Assembly: GCF_023715845.1 (NCBI RefSeq)
Contig: NZ_JAMBOR010000004.1
Coordinates: 62,001 to 126,000 of the forward strand
Length of the DNA stretch: 64,000 nucleotides
Source: Fictibacillus phosphorivorans
GTDB lineage: Bacteria; Bacillota; Bacilli; Bacillales; Fictibacillaceae
Direction of reading: 5' to 3'
Shown here piece after piece: positions 47,067 to 56,065 of this stretch. Positions within the stretch are counted from its first letter, which is position 1, and every line of letters starts with the position of its first letter. The notes below the pieces were generated by a model. The model did not search any database. It was given only the letters and a program-made list of their open reading frames with translations, and was not told the origin of the DNA. The position numbers were made by a program, and so were the translations under genes.

Positions 47067-47080
47067 GTTAAACGCTTACA
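47067..47080 (-). promoter_or_regulatory. cre-like site upstream of ackA
   Basis: On the minus strand TGTAAGCGTTTAAC matches 12 of 14 cre positions, including TGTAAGCGTT. It lies about 117 bases before the ackA start. B. subtilis ackA is known to be activated by CcpA from an upstream cre. Confidence 0.65.
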
Positions 47081-47131
47081 CACTATATTCATGCAATTCA
47101 GATTTGAATGCGTTTGCAGATTCATTAAAAA

Positions 47132-47157
47132 AACAGCATAGGTTATCCCACGCTGTT
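47132..47157 (-). terminator. terminator-like hairpin at the ytxK stop
   Basis: AACAGC pairs with GCTGTT, and GG/CC add inner pairs; seven T follow on the minus strand. Confidence 0.65.
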
Positions 47158-48154
47158 ATTTTTCACGTTCCCATTCTGTTTTAAACCACTCATTTATTTG
47201 TTCCATCACTTTTGCAAGTCCTGTTTTATTTGAAAAGGAAGGAAGCTGAGCCAGCATAGCTTGTTTAGGTTTAATAGCTCCTTCACCGTTTTTCTGAAGA
47301 ATAAGGATACTTTTTTCATGAACCTTTGATTTAAACAGTGATTCAGGAAGTTGAAACAATCCTAAAACCGTTACGGTGTCTTTCATCCAGTTCTTGAGTA
47401 AATCAGCTTGTTCACTTTCAAATAGATTGTTCGGAACGATATAGACCCCAATCCCCGTATCCTTAAGGTGATTCACGGATTGCTCCATGATAAGATGGTG
47501 TGCGAATGTGTGGCCGTCCTTCTCACCGACTTTAAATCCTTTAGCCGTCTCGTCATCAGGGTAGTACCCTACCGGAAGATCAGCTACAACCACATCTACA
47601 GGATCAGCATAAAGAGGTTTAATCACATCTTGATGGAAGAGCTCTACGCTATGTTTTTGAATATTTGCATTAACCCAAGCTAAACGCAATAGTGTTTCAT
47701 CAACTTCAACACCAAACACATCACATTGTTTTTCTTTAAGCTGGTTTAATACAGCAGTTAAAAGGTTGCCAGAACCTGTTACAGGATCTAAGAGCGTAAT
47801 TTGTTCCGCTTTTTTAATAAATTTTTGTACAAGATATCCCGTGAATAAAGCAACAGCATCGGGAGTCATCGCATGATGTGGCTGAACCGCTTCTTTCATT
47901 CCTTTTAAAACAGCCAGCTGAAATGCCTTTCGCAATTCTTCCTTGCCAAATTCAGTGAGGTTCACTTTTTTGTATTCTTCTGTTAAATCATTGATCAGCT
48001 CTTTTGGATATTCTTTAGGAATCTCTTGAAAGAAAAGATTTTCCCCTGTTTCAACAAGAGCATCTAGATAAGTAAGTTCAAGTTTGTCCTTAATCTTAGT
48101 TGTTGAGTTGTCCATTACGATAAACATTTTTTCTACATCTTTAAAAGTACTCAT
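47156..48154 (-). CDS. ytxK: class I SAM-dependent DNA methyltransferase-like protein YtxK
   Basis: A 332-aa protein (B. subtilis YtxK 329) of the N6-adenine methyltransferase-like fold. SAM-binding motif I is LLDPVTGSGNLLTAVL (about 120-135), and the NPPY-type motif IV is replaced by ADLPVGYY. The N-terminal helical part resembles the type I HsdM-like arrangement, but there is no target-recognition domain and no restriction partner, so a classical restriction-modification role is unlikely. Lies upstream of ackA. Confidence 0.88.
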   Translation of the reverse strand: MSTFKDVEKMFIVMDNSTTKIKDKLELTYLDALVETGENLFFQEIPKEYPKELINDLTEEYKKVNLTEFGKEELRKAFQLAVLKGMKEAVQPHHAMTPDAVALFTGYLVQKFIKKAEQITLLDPVTGSGNLLTAVLNQLKEKQCDVFGVEVDETLLRLAWVNANIQKHSVELFHQDVIKPLYADPVDVVVADLPVGYYPDDETAKGFKVGEKDGHTFAHHLIMEQSVNHLKDTGIGVYIVPNNLFESEQADLLKNWMKDTVTVLGLFQLPESLFKSKVHEKSILILQKNGEGAIKPKQAMLAQLPSFSNKTGLAKVMEQINEWFKTEWEREK

Positions 48155-48270
48155 TACCGGTCCTCCTATGTTTGCACAGGAAACATTTTAACAAATGAAG
48201 TGCATGATACACAATCTATAGGTTTAGAGACTGTAATCGAAAGCGATATATACATTCCCTGACAAAAAAA

Positions 48271-48297
48271 CCTCCGGCACAAACGGTGCACCGGAGA
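48271..48297 (-). terminator. rho-independent terminator of tpx
   Basis: CTCCGG pairs with CCGGAG, with GCAC/GTGC-type inner pairs; seven T follow on the minus strand. Confidence 0.88.
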
Positions 48298-48309
48298 TGA
48301 CTGACTTGT

Positions 48310-48807
48310 TTATTTTGCAGCTTTAGCCGCTTCAATAGCAGCTTCATAATTCGGATGACTTGTTACTTCATCTACATATTCAACATATGTAACCTTGTCC
48401 GAGCTATCTATAACGAATACTGATCGTGCAAGAAGACGAAGCTCTTCAATCGCAACCCCATAAGCTTTTCCAAACGAAAGATCACGGTGATCAGATAATG
48501 TTTGGACATTTTCAATTCCTGCTGCAGCACACCATCTTTTCTGTGCAAAAGGCAAATCTACAGAGATTGTTAATACTTTAACATTATCAAGTTTTGATGC
48601 TTCTTCATTAAAACGGCGTACTTCTGCGTCACAGACACCTGTGTCAACGGAAGGGACCGCTGCAATTAGTCTTACACTGCCTTTTGAATCTGCTAAAGTA
48701 ACTTCTGACAAGTCATTTGCCAAAACTTTAAAATCTGGAGCTTGATCCCCTTCTTTTACCTGAGTTCCTAATAAAGTGACTGGTTTATCTTTAAATGTTA
48801 CGCTCAT
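48310..48807 (-). CDS. tpx: thiol peroxidase (Tpx-type peroxiredoxin)
   Basis: Reduces peroxides with thioredoxin. The 165-aa protein has peroxidatic C59 in [11 protein letters not shown] and resolving C93 in [11 protein letters not shown], plus catalytic R131-type residue in [10 protein letters not shown]. It is the usual Tpx size. A GGAGG site precedes the ATG. Confidence 0.96.
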   Translation of the reverse strand: MSVTFKDKPVTLLGTQVKEGDQAPDFKVLANDLSEVTLADSKGSVRLIAAVPSVDTGVCDAEVRRFNEEASKLDNVKVLTISVDLPFAQKRWCAAAGIENVQTLSDHRDLSFGKAYGVAIEELRLLARSVFVIDSSDKVTYVEYVDEVTSHPNYEAAIEAAKAAK

Positions 48808-48894
48808 GATCGATAACTCCTCCTTTAAATTATGTACTTCCCTATTTATCTTAAATCATCACAGAAGAAAAAGCTAACAAGACGTTAGCTTTGT

Positions 48895-49350
48895 TTAAAA
48901 CTCATTTGTTTGTGTGTTTGTAGAACTCTGCTGCTTATTTTTATTCATTAAATGTTGCAGTTTATCAATCACACCAGGAGCTAAATCTAAAATTCTTTCG
49001 TATAGATGCGTGCTGTTGTCCAAGTGGATAGTCTTTATTCCTGTATTGCTTACTACTAGGAATGCGATTGGAGTGATTGAAACTCCTCCACCACTTCCTC
49101 CACCAAACGGCATTTCTTTTGCACCGTCCGAAGAACCTTGTTGAGAACCTTGTGAAGATTGTTTAGATTCTTGCTTATTACCGAATTCACTTCCTCCAGC
49201 CGCAAATCCAAACCCCACTTTCGAAACAGTAAGGATGACACTGCCGTCAGGAGTTTCGACGGGATCACCGATGATTGTATTAACATCAATCATTTCTTTA
49301 AGATTTTCCATAGCGGTTTTCATTAAACCCTGGATTGGATGTTCACTCAT
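48895..49350 (-). CDS. ytfJ: GerW family sporulation protein YtfJ
   Basis: A 151-aa protein, the same length as B. subtilis YtfJ. N-terminal part HPIQGLMKTAMENLKEMIDVNTIIGDPVETPDG, then a glycine/serine/glutamine-rich low-complexity loop (about 58-85, including FGGGSGGGVSITPIAFLVV), then a short C-terminal domain. The orthologue is forespore-expressed and linked to germination. It starts two bases after the ytfI stop. Confidence 0.92.
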   Translation of the reverse strand: MSEHPIQGLMKTAMENLKEMIDVNTIIGDPVETPDGSVILTVSKVGFGFAAGGSEFGNKQESKQSSQGSQQGSSDGAKEMPFGGGSGGGVSITPIAFLVVSNTGIKTIHLDNSTHLYERILDLAPGVIDKLQHLMNKNKQQSSTNTQTNEF

Positions 49351-49352
49351 TC

Positions 49353-50024
49353 TTACACTCCTCCAGTCATATATTCAGAATTCACATGAGATGAACGTCT
49401 TGAATGACGCCAAGACTTTAATATTTTTAACATAACGACAATAGCATGCCCGATTTTAAAAGAAAGCATACAAGAAAGCCTTGTTTCACTATGCATCCCT
49501 TGAAAAACGGGAGCTACAGAAATGGATGGGTTTCCTTTCAAACGAAAAAAGGTATTGATTAATTGCAAGACAACTCCTTTGATTCCCCATACTGTACCAG
49601 CAGCAACCGCTGATGATGAGGCTTCGCCGAGACCGATGGCACTATGCCATTCAAACTGTGAGATTTTTATCTTTTTTAAGAATCCCGCAAGTATAAGATA
49701 TAGCTGATGAACATGTTTGAATATCTCCTTGAACGTTTCATATTGTTGTTTTAATTTTTTGAAGGTAATCTTCTTTTTCTTTTCTTTATTCTTTCCAATC
49801 GTCTTTTTCTCTTCTTCTCTTACTTTGAATGAATGGTCTTCTGCATCAATTTGGACAAGCGGTATATGCAATTTGTATTTAATAATTCGATACATACGTA
49901 TCGTGATCTGTATATCATTGTTATCGTTACGATGGACTAAATGAAGTGTGATATTCAGCGTTGAGAACATCAAAATAATAAATATGAATAATAAAATGCC
50001 TAAAATAATCAAGATCCATTCCAT
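49353..50024 (-). CDS. ytfI: DUF2953 membrane-anchored protein YtfI
   Basis: A 223-aa protein with a single N-terminal membrane helix (MEWILIILGILLFIFIILMF), a beta-rich part (ITIRMYRIIKYKLHIPLVQID), a very basic KNKEKKKKITFKKLK stretch near 90-100, and a C-terminal part with moderately hydrophobic segments. The ATG at 50024 follows AAGGGAAG; the frame start at 50060 is unsupported. Cotranscribed with ytfJ. Function unknown. Confidence 0.85.
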   Translation of the reverse strand: MEWILIILGILLFIFIILMFSTLNITLHLVHRNDNNDIQITIRMYRIIKYKLHIPLVQIDAEDHSFKVREEEKKTIGKNKEKKKKITFKKLKQQYETFKEIFKHVHQLYLILAGFLKKIKISQFEWHSAIGLGEASSSAVAAGTVWGIKGVVLQLINTFFRLKGNPSISVAPVFQGMHSETRLSCMLSFKIGHAIVVMLKILKSWRHSRRSSHVNSEYMTGGV

Positions 50025-50141
50025 ATAAGCTCTTCCCTTCTGTTTTTTCATTATAGGCAAGTGACTTTTAATCTAAACGTGTCACGAATGTTTGATACAA
50101 TGGAATAGGAATCTGGACAATAGTTAAAGGAGGAATGGAGA

Positions 50142-50939
50142 ATGCCAGAAAGAAATAACATATTCTTTTACTATAAAAGAGAAGAGTCCATTCTCAAAAA
50201 AGTGGAAAATTTGAAGTCGTTAGCGGTAAGAGAAGGATTTAACGTTGTGGAAGATGAAAAAGAAGCCAATATTATTGCAAGTTTAGGTGGAGACGGTTCA
50301 TTCTTGCAAGCGGTACGAAAAACCGGGTTTAGGGAAGATTGTTTATACGTTGGTGTAAGTACATTGGATTCAGAATTTTATTGTGATTTTCATATTGACG
50401 ATGAAGTAGGCATGATAGAAGCCATGAAGAATGAACAGATTGAAGTTCGCAGATATCCGGCACTTTCCGTAACAATCGATGGACAAGGATCTTTCTACTG
50501 CTTGAATGAATGTTCACTTCGATCCTCTATTATTCGAACACTCGAAATCGATGTTTTTATTGATGATCTTTATTTCGAAACTTTCCGTGGAGACGGTTTG
50601 ATCATTTCCACTCCTACAGGTAGTACGGCGTATAATAAATCAGTAAACGGAGCTGTCGTTGATCCTATGCTGCCTTGTTATCAGATCAGCGAGCTCGCTT
50701 CTTTAAACAATAATAATTATCGTACTCTCGGTTCATCATTTATTTTGAGTGATAACCGAAAAATGACTTTAAAGATTAAACACCACAACAGCCATTACCC
50801 GATTATCGGAATGGATAACGAAGCAATGAGTATAAAACATTGTGACAGCCTTAGTTTTGAACTGACAGAGAAAAGAATCAAAACGGTTAAACTAAAAGAT
50901 AATTCCTTCTGGCATAAAGTGAAAAGAAGCTTTTTGTAG
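50142..50939 (+). CDS. nadK2: NAD kinase
   Basis: Phosphorylates NAD to NADP. The 265-aa protein has the GGDG nucleotide loop in ASLGGDGSFLQAV (about 48-55), LNECSLRSS in place of the common NE-x-x motif, and the glycine-rich TPTGSTAYNKSVNGAVV. The length matches the second Bacillus NAD kinase (YtdI/NadK2, 267 aa), and the neighbourhood with ytfIJ and ytcJ supports that paralogue. GGAGGAATGGAGA precedes the ATG. Confidence 0.93.
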   Translation: MPERNNIFFYYKREESILKKVENLKSLAVREGFNVVEDEKEANIIASLGGDGSFLQAVRKTGFREDCLYVGVSTLDSEFYCDFHIDDEVGMIEAMKNEQIEVRRYPALSVTIDGQGSFYCLNECSLRSSIIRTLEIDVFIDDLYFETFRGDGLIISTPTGSTAYNKSVNGAVVDPMLPCYQISELASLNNNNYRTLGSSFILSDNRKMTLKIKHHNSHYPIIGMDNEAMSIKHCDSLSFELTEKRIKTVKLKDNSFWHKVKRSFL

Positions 50940-50963
50940 GGTACTAAACGCATTAGTTACAGT

Positions 50964-50999
50964 AAAAAAGCAGGTTCCTCGACGGGAACCTGCTTTTTT
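50964..50999 (+). terminator. rho-independent terminator of nadK2
   Basis: AAAAAAGCAGGTTCC pairs with GGAACCTGCTTTTTT; it can work in both directions. Confidence 0.9.
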
Positions 51000-51066
51000 C
51001 AATGGAAGACTATTTTGGTATTCATATGTCGTTTATGAAAGTGATTGATTAAGGTTGTATTTTCGG

Positions 51067-52650
51067 CTATTTGCTGAATGCGATCTCTCCGTCTACCACC
51101 GTGTACATTACATCTGCATTTAAGATATCATCTACAGGCACCGTAAACAGGTCTCGGTCATAAACCGTAAAATCTGCGGCATATCCTGCTTTAATATATC
51201 CTCTTTGATGTTCTTGACTGATAGCTGCCGCACTCCCATATGTGTAAAGACCAATCGCTTCATGCCTAGTAAGCTTTTGTTCCGGAACATATCCTTCATG
51301 ATCTTCACCAGGTTTTCTTCGGGAAACAGCTGCATGAATACCTAGCAATGGATCAACGGGTTCTATTGGAGCATCTGATCCTCCCGCACATACAATTCCT
51401 TCATCCAATAATGTTCTAAAAGCATAAGCATATGGAATTCGTTCTGTACCAAGACGTTCGATCAGCCATGGAAAATCGGAGGCCACAAAACCTGGCTGTA
51501 CATCTAAACTTACAGACATGTTTTTCATCTCTTCGATTAAATGCTCGGAGACTAATCCTGCGTGGATTAAGCGGTCTCTGCCATCAAGAGGCGGACATTT
51601 CTTTATGGCTTCGATTGTTTTCAGTAAAGCCATATCACCAATTGTATGAACCGCAATATTCATGTTTTCTTTCCGTGCCTTTTGAATCAGGTTTAATAGT
51701 GCATCATCTTCATGAATGTAAACACCTGAGGTTTCGGGAGCATCATTATAAGGATGAGAAAGCCATGCTGTTCGTCCTCCAAATGCTCCATCCCCAAATA
51801 TTTTCATAGCACCATACTCTACATGTGGCAGCTGATAATCTTTTTTGACCTTCTTAAAATCATCAAGCGCTTCATGATGAACAAGTAGATGAGCCTTAAA
51901 TCTTGTCCCATGCTCTGCAAAGACGTTTTTGTAAGCTTTTAGTGGTCGTTCCACATATCCATAATAACTAAGATCCTCCGTATGACCTCCAGTTAAACCT
52001 AACGAGAGCAGATTCTCGACCGAGGTTTTTAATGCTTTGTTCAAATACTCCTGGGAAACTTCTGGCACTACTTTTTTTACGAGCTCAGCCGCACTGTCAT
52101 GCAATAAACCAGTCGGTTCGCCGTCCGCATCCCTCTTTATTATGCCGCCTGCTGGGTCAGGTGTTTCACTTGTAATACCTGCGAGTTCAAGAGCTTTTGA
52201 ATTCGCTAAGAAGGCATGCCTGCATACTCTTGATAATAAAACGGGCCGTCCCTCTGCAATGGCATCCAATTCGAGCTTGTGAAATATTTTCCGATCAATA
52301 AAATTGTTCTCGTTCCATCCCTCGCCAAGCAGCCATTCATCTTTTTCTAACGTCTGAGCTTTTTCTTTAAGCGCTTTCTCCATTTCTTCTGCAGAAGTCA
52401 TCTTCGATAGGTCTAATCTAATCAGCTTTTCACCATGGCCGATAAGATGGAGATGACTGTCTACAAAACCCGGAAACATCACATTTCCTTCTAAATCAAC
52501 AGTATTGGTGATCCCTCTGCTATATAAGACTTGAAGCTCATTTTTTGTTCCTGTTTGTACAATTTTCCCTCCTTCTACATATACCGCATCACATTGATCA
52601 CCTTCACTGGCCATCGTGTATATCGTTCCGTTGTGAAACAAAGTACCCAC
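51067..52650 (-). CDS. ytcJ: metal-dependent amidohydrolase YtcJ
   Basis: A 527-aa amidohydrolase superfamily protein of the YtcJ/ExoK group (B. subtilis 529). The metal-binding GFVDSHLHLIGHG (HxH, about 67-79), GAMKIFGDGAFGGRTAW, AVHTIGD and GSDAPIEPVDPL are in place. The substrate is unknown; the family includes N-substituted formamide deformylase-like enzymes. The start is GTG at 52650 (GTLFHNGTIYTM), with AAAGGTGGGAG upstream. Confidence 0.9.
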   Translation of the reverse strand: MGTLFHNGTIYTMASEGDQCDAVYVEGGKIVQTGTKNELQVLYSRGITNTVDLEGNVMFPGFVDSHLHLIGHGEKLIRLDLSKMTSAEEMEKALKEKAQTLEKDEWLLGEGWNENNFIDRKIFHKLELDAIAEGRPVLLSRVCRHAFLANSKALELAGITSETPDPAGGIIKRDADGEPTGLLHDSAAELVKKVVPEVSQEYLNKALKTSVENLLSLGLTGGHTEDLSYYGYVERPLKAYKNVFAEHGTRFKAHLLVHHEALDDFKKVKKDYQLPHVEYGAMKIFGDGAFGGRTAWLSHPYNDAPETSGVYIHEDDALLNLIQKARKENMNIAVHTIGDMALLKTIEAIKKCPPLDGRDRLIHAGLVSEHLIEEMKNMSVSLDVQPGFVASDFPWLIERLGTERIPYAYAFRTLLDEGIVCAGGSDAPIEPVDPLLGIHAAVSRRKPGEDHEGYVPEQKLTRHEAIGLYTYGSAAAISQEHQRGYIKAGYAADFTVYDRDLFTVPVDDILNADVMYTVVDGEIAFSK

Positions 52651-52699
52651 TATACTCCCACCTTTGTACATTTACATTCCTATAATAACGTTCACAATA

Positions 52700-52723
52700 A
52701 AAAGCAGACAAGAGTCTGCTTTT
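52700..52723 (-). terminator. rho-independent terminator of ytcI
   Basis: AAAAGCAGAC pairs with GTCTGCTTTT around a 4-base loop. Confidence 0.85.
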
Positions 52724-52731
52724 CATAAAGC

Positions 52732-54306
52732 TTATCTCATTTTCGATGCTTCTAATTGACGAAGCTCAATACGCCGAATCTTTCCTGAAGTCGTTTTTGG
52801 AAGATCGCTCACATACTCAATTAAGCGTGGATATTTATATGGTGCTGTCAGTTTTTTTACATGTTCCTGCAATTCTGGTGTTAGAGCTTCCTTACTCGCA
52901 GATTCATCTCTTAATACTACAAATGCTTTTACAATGTGTCCTCTTACTTCATCAGGACTTGCTACAACAGCACACTCTTTAACTGCTGGATGTTTGACAA
53001 GGGCATCCTCTACTTCAAACGGGCCGATCGTATACCCTGATGAAATGATGATGTCATCTCCTCTTCCTTCGAACCAAAAATACCCATCTTCATCTTTTTT
53101 TGCTTTATCTCCTGTAACGTAATAATCTCCTCTAAACGCCATTAACGTTCGATCTTGATCTTTGTAATACTCTTTAAAAAGGGCTGGACAATTTTTGTGG
53201 ACGGCAATATCTCCTACTTCACCAGCCTTTACTGGAACACCATTTTCATCAATGATTTCTACATCGTTTCCTGGTGTTGGTTTTCCCATAGAACCAGGTT
53301 TGATTTCCATCCCTTCCATAGTACCAACCAGTAAAGTATTTTCCGTTTGGCCATATCCATCACGGACTTTAACCTGAAAGTGCTTATCGAATGTATCCAT
53401 TACTTCTCTGTTTAAAGGTTCACCTGCGGATACAGCACTTCTTAACTGCGGTAAACGATACTGTTCCAGATTGTCTACTTTCGCCATTAATCGGTATTCC
53501 GTCGGGGTACAGCATAATACAGAAACCTGTTCATTCTGTAACAGCGTTAAATATTTTTGAGGATCAAATTTACCTTGATACACAAATCCTGTGGCACCAG
53601 TACCCAAAGTGGATAAGAATGGACTCCAGATCCATTTTTGCCATCCAGGTCCTGCGGTTGCCCACACTTTATCACTTTCAAAAATATTTAACCAGTTTTT
53701 AGCTGCTGTTCGGATATGTGCATATGCCCATCCATGTGTATGAACTACTCCTTTAGGTTGTCCGGTTGTTCCTGATGTATAGGATAGGAATGCCATATCA
53801 TCTTTTGAAGTTTCAGGTGACTTAAAAGTAACACTTACATTCTCTGTGATCGCCTGTAAACTTAACCAATTTTCGGTGTCACCATTGGCACTTATCTTAT
53901 ATGTAAGAGTTGGAAGAGAATCTTTTATCTCATCTACCTGATCAGTAAAATGATGATCAGCAATGATGGCTTTCGCTTCACTATGCTGAACCCGATAGCT
54001 CAGATCTTTTGCTCTAAGCATCTCAGAACACGGGATAACGGTGATCCCTGCTTTTAAGCATGCGATATATACAGCATAAGTTTCGATTAACCGCGGCATG
54101 ATAACGAGGACTCGATCCCCCTTAACTAAACCCAATTCCTCAAGTGAATTTGCAATTTGGTTTGATCGCTCCATTAATTTTTTATAAGTGATGGTGTGTC
54201 TTTCATTATCTTCATTCATCCAGATTAAAGCTGATCTTTCCGGGTTCTCTGCATATTTTTCAATCTCTTCTGTTAAATTATAGATACTTGGAGCTGTTAA
54301 ATTCAT
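52732..54306 (-). CDS. ytcI: AMP-binding acyl-CoA synthetase YtcI
   Basis: Activates a carboxylic acid to acyl-CoA through an acyl-AMP. The 524-aa protein has the AMP-binding motif LSYTSGTTGQPKGVVHTH (about 166-183), DGYGQTENTLL, the hinge YWFEGRGDDII and the C-terminal catalytic lysine in LPKTTSGKIRR. It is of the acetyl/medium-chain acyl-CoA synthetase branch; the true acid is unknown. The ATG at 54306 (MNLTAPSIY) follows AAAGGGTGG. Confidence 0.92.
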   Translation of the reverse strand: MNLTAPSIYNLTEEIEKYAENPERSALIWMNEDNERHTITYKKLMERSNQIANSLEELGLVKGDRVLVIMPRLIETYAVYIACLKAGITVIPCSEMLRAKDLSYRVQHSEAKAIIADHHFTDQVDEIKDSLPTLTYKISANGDTENWLSLQAITENVSVTFKSPETSKDDMAFLSYTSGTTGQPKGVVHTHGWAYAHIRTAAKNWLNIFESDKVWATAGPGWQKWIWSPFLSTLGTGATGFVYQGKFDPQKYLTLLQNEQVSVLCCTPTEYRLMAKVDNLEQYRLPQLRSAVSAGEPLNREVMDTFDKHFQVKVRDGYGQTENTLLVGTMEGMEIKPGSMGKPTPGNDVEIIDENGVPVKAGEVGDIAVHKNCPALFKEYYKDQDRTLMAFRGDYYVTGDKAKKDEDGYFWFEGRGDDIIISSGYTIGPFEVEDALVKHPAVKECAVVASPDEVRGHIVKAFVVLRDESASKEALTPELQEHVKKLTAPYKYPRLIEYVSDLPKTTSGKIRRIELRQLEASKMR

Positions 54307-54410
54307 TTCAACATCCACCCTTTCGTATACCCTCTTTGGTTGACTACACTTAACATTATAATATATTTTAGAAAATTTTTAAAATTTGGTCAGTAGATGA
54401 AGACAAACCA

Positions 54411-54435
54411 AAAAGGAGCGGGAATTACCCGCTCC
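54411..54435 (-). terminator. rho-independent terminator of sspA
   Basis: GGAGCGGG pairs with CCCGCTCC, followed on the minus strand by TTTTTGG. Confidence 0.88.
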
Positions 54436-54451
54436 ATTAGCCATTTACTAT

Positions 54452-54640
54452 TTATTTTTGGAATCCACCTAGAGCTTGAGCTACTAGACGCTTAGTGATT
54501 TCTCCACCTACAGATCCGTTAGCACGAGAAGTTGAATCTGGTCCAAGGTTTACACCGAATTCAGAAGCGATTTCATATTTCATTTGGTCAACAGCTTGTT
54601 GTGCACCTGGCACTACTAATTGGTTGCTTTGGTTTGCCAT
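54452..54640 (-). CDS. sspA: alpha/beta-type small acid-soluble spore protein
   Basis: A 62-aa SASP, the DNA-coating protein of the spore core that protects against UV and is degraded at germination. The germination protease site is in the [11 protein letters not shown] block, and the second conserved block reads [28 protein letters not shown] precedes the ATG. Upstream, TGAAAC and CATTATTA spaced about 15 bases resemble a forespore sigma-G promoter, but only loosely. Whether it is sspA, B, C or D cannot be told; the position matches B. subtilis sspA. Confidence 0.94.
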   Translation of the reverse strand: MANQSNQLVVPGAQQAVDQMKYEIASEFGVNLGPDSTSRANGSVGGEITKRLVAQALGGFQK

Positions 54641-54817
54641 TTTGTTTCACCTCCTTTGTACTAATAATGTGTGAAGAAATGACCGTTTCAATTCTTGGAA
54701 ATTGTTGTGAGTATTGCCATTTCACAAGGTTTTGTCCCTTTTCGTAGAAGTTATTTTTAACGTTTTTTCTTGAAGCAATTCGTGATCTCTCTGTATAAAA
54801 AAAAGCTCTATATAAAA

Positions 54818-54846
54818 AAGCCTGCACAATCAACTGTGCAGGCCTT
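54818..54846 (-). terminator. rho-independent terminator of thiI
   Basis: A 12-bp stem (AAGCCTGCACA with TGTGCAGGCCTT) is followed on the minus strand by six T. Confidence 0.9.
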
Positions 54847-54848
54847 TA

Positions 54849-56060
54849 TTAGAACAGATCTTCAAACGATTCTTCCGTTGTCTTGCCTTCTTCAAGGATG
54901 ATGGTTTCCACATTTTGAACGGCTTCTTCAACTAGTTCTTCAAGATTTTCAATATTTTTTTCAAACCAAATCGCTTTATCGCGTTTTGGCTTTGTTTTAG
55001 GAGCAGACGGTAAGAAGATCGTACAACAATCTTCATATGGGCGGATTGAGATATCATAAGTCCCTATTTTATGGGAGATATTCATGATTTCTTGTTTGTC
55101 CATTGTGATCACAGGGCGCAGGATCGGCATGTTTGTTACTTCGTTAATCGCATACATGCTGTGCATCGTTTGACTTGCAACCTGTCCCAGATTCTCCCCG
55201 TTTGCGATTGCCATGGCATGGTTATTTTCAGCAAGCTTTTCTGTTATTCTCAACATGACACGTCTCATGATCGTCATGCTATAGCTTGCAGGAATTTTGT
55301 CTTTAATCGTTTGCTGAATCGTTGTAAAAGGAACGATATGAAGCTTAATCTTTCCTCCGCTGTAACGTGTCAACTCTTGAGTTAGATCTACCACTTTTTG
55401 TTTAGCACGTTCGCTTGTAAATGGAGGACTGTGAAAATGAACACCTTCTATACGTACACCGCGCTTCATGGTTAGATAGCCTGCCACAGGACTGTCTATC
55501 CCGCCAGAAAGCATGAGCATTGCTTTCCCGCCAACTCCTATCGGCAATCCGCCAGCGCCCTCATAAGTCTGGCAGCTTATATAAGTCCCTGTATCTTTAA
55601 CTTCTACTTTTACGTTTACATCAGGATGATGAACATCAACGGTAAGACCATCGGTATGCTTTAACAGATAGCCCCCTACTTCTTGGTTAAGCTGCATCGA
55701 GTTTACGGGAAATGACTTTAATGAACGCTTTCCTGTTACTTTAAAAGTTCCTTTTTCCACCATTGCTTCTTTAAGAGCACGTAAAGCTGCTTTTTGGATC
55801 TCTTCTATATCATTTTCAGCTCGAAGTGCTAGGCTTATGGAATGAATACCAAAGATGTCCTGAAGTGCTTTTATAATCGGCTCATGTGGCTCACCGTTTA
55901 ATTCAACAACGATTCGGTCAAATAATTTTGCTATTTTCAGCTTGTCGTATTGGCGCAGCTTTCTTTTTACAGTAATAAATAATTGAGATTCGAAGTGTCT
56001 TCTGTTTTTCCCTTTTAGAGATAATTCTCCATAACGTACAACTAAATGATCATTAAGCAT
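54849..56060 (-). CDS. thiI: tRNA 4-thiouridine synthase ThiI
   Basis: Transfers sulfur to U8 of tRNA. The 403-aa protein has the N-terminal ferredoxin-like/THUMP region (about 1-165), then the PP-loop SGGIDSPVAGY (185-195) that adenylates uridine, and the block HFHSPPF. It lacks the C-terminal rhodanese domain found in E. coli ThiI, as is usual for Bacillus, so sulfur must come from the partner cysteine desulfurase encoded just upstream. The gap between them is five bases. Confidence 0.96.
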   Translation of the reverse strand: MLNDHLVVRYGELSLKGKNRRHFESQLFITVKRKLRQYDKLKIAKLFDRIVVELNGEPHEPIIKALQDIFGIHSISLALRAENDIEEIQKAALRALKEAMVEKGTFKVTGKRSLKSFPVNSMQLNQEVGGYLLKHTDGLTVDVHHPDVNVKVEVKDTGTYISCQTYEGAGGLPIGVGGKAMLMLSGGIDSPVAGYLTMKRGVRIEGVHFHSPPFTSERAKQKVVDLTQELTRYSGGKIKLHIVPFTTIQQTIKDKIPASYSMTIMRRVMLRITEKLAENNHAMAIANGENLGQVASQTMHSMYAINEVTNMPILRPVITMDKQEIMNISHKIGTYDISIRPYEDCCTIFLPSAPKTKPKRDKAIWFEKNIENLEELVEEAVQNVETIILEEGKTTEESFEDLF

Positions 56061-56065
56061 CTATA

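Noticed and set aside
47156-48154. Restriction-modification system around the methyltransferase
   Set aside because: No specificity or restriction gene nearby; it is the conserved YtxK of Bacillus, always next to ackA.
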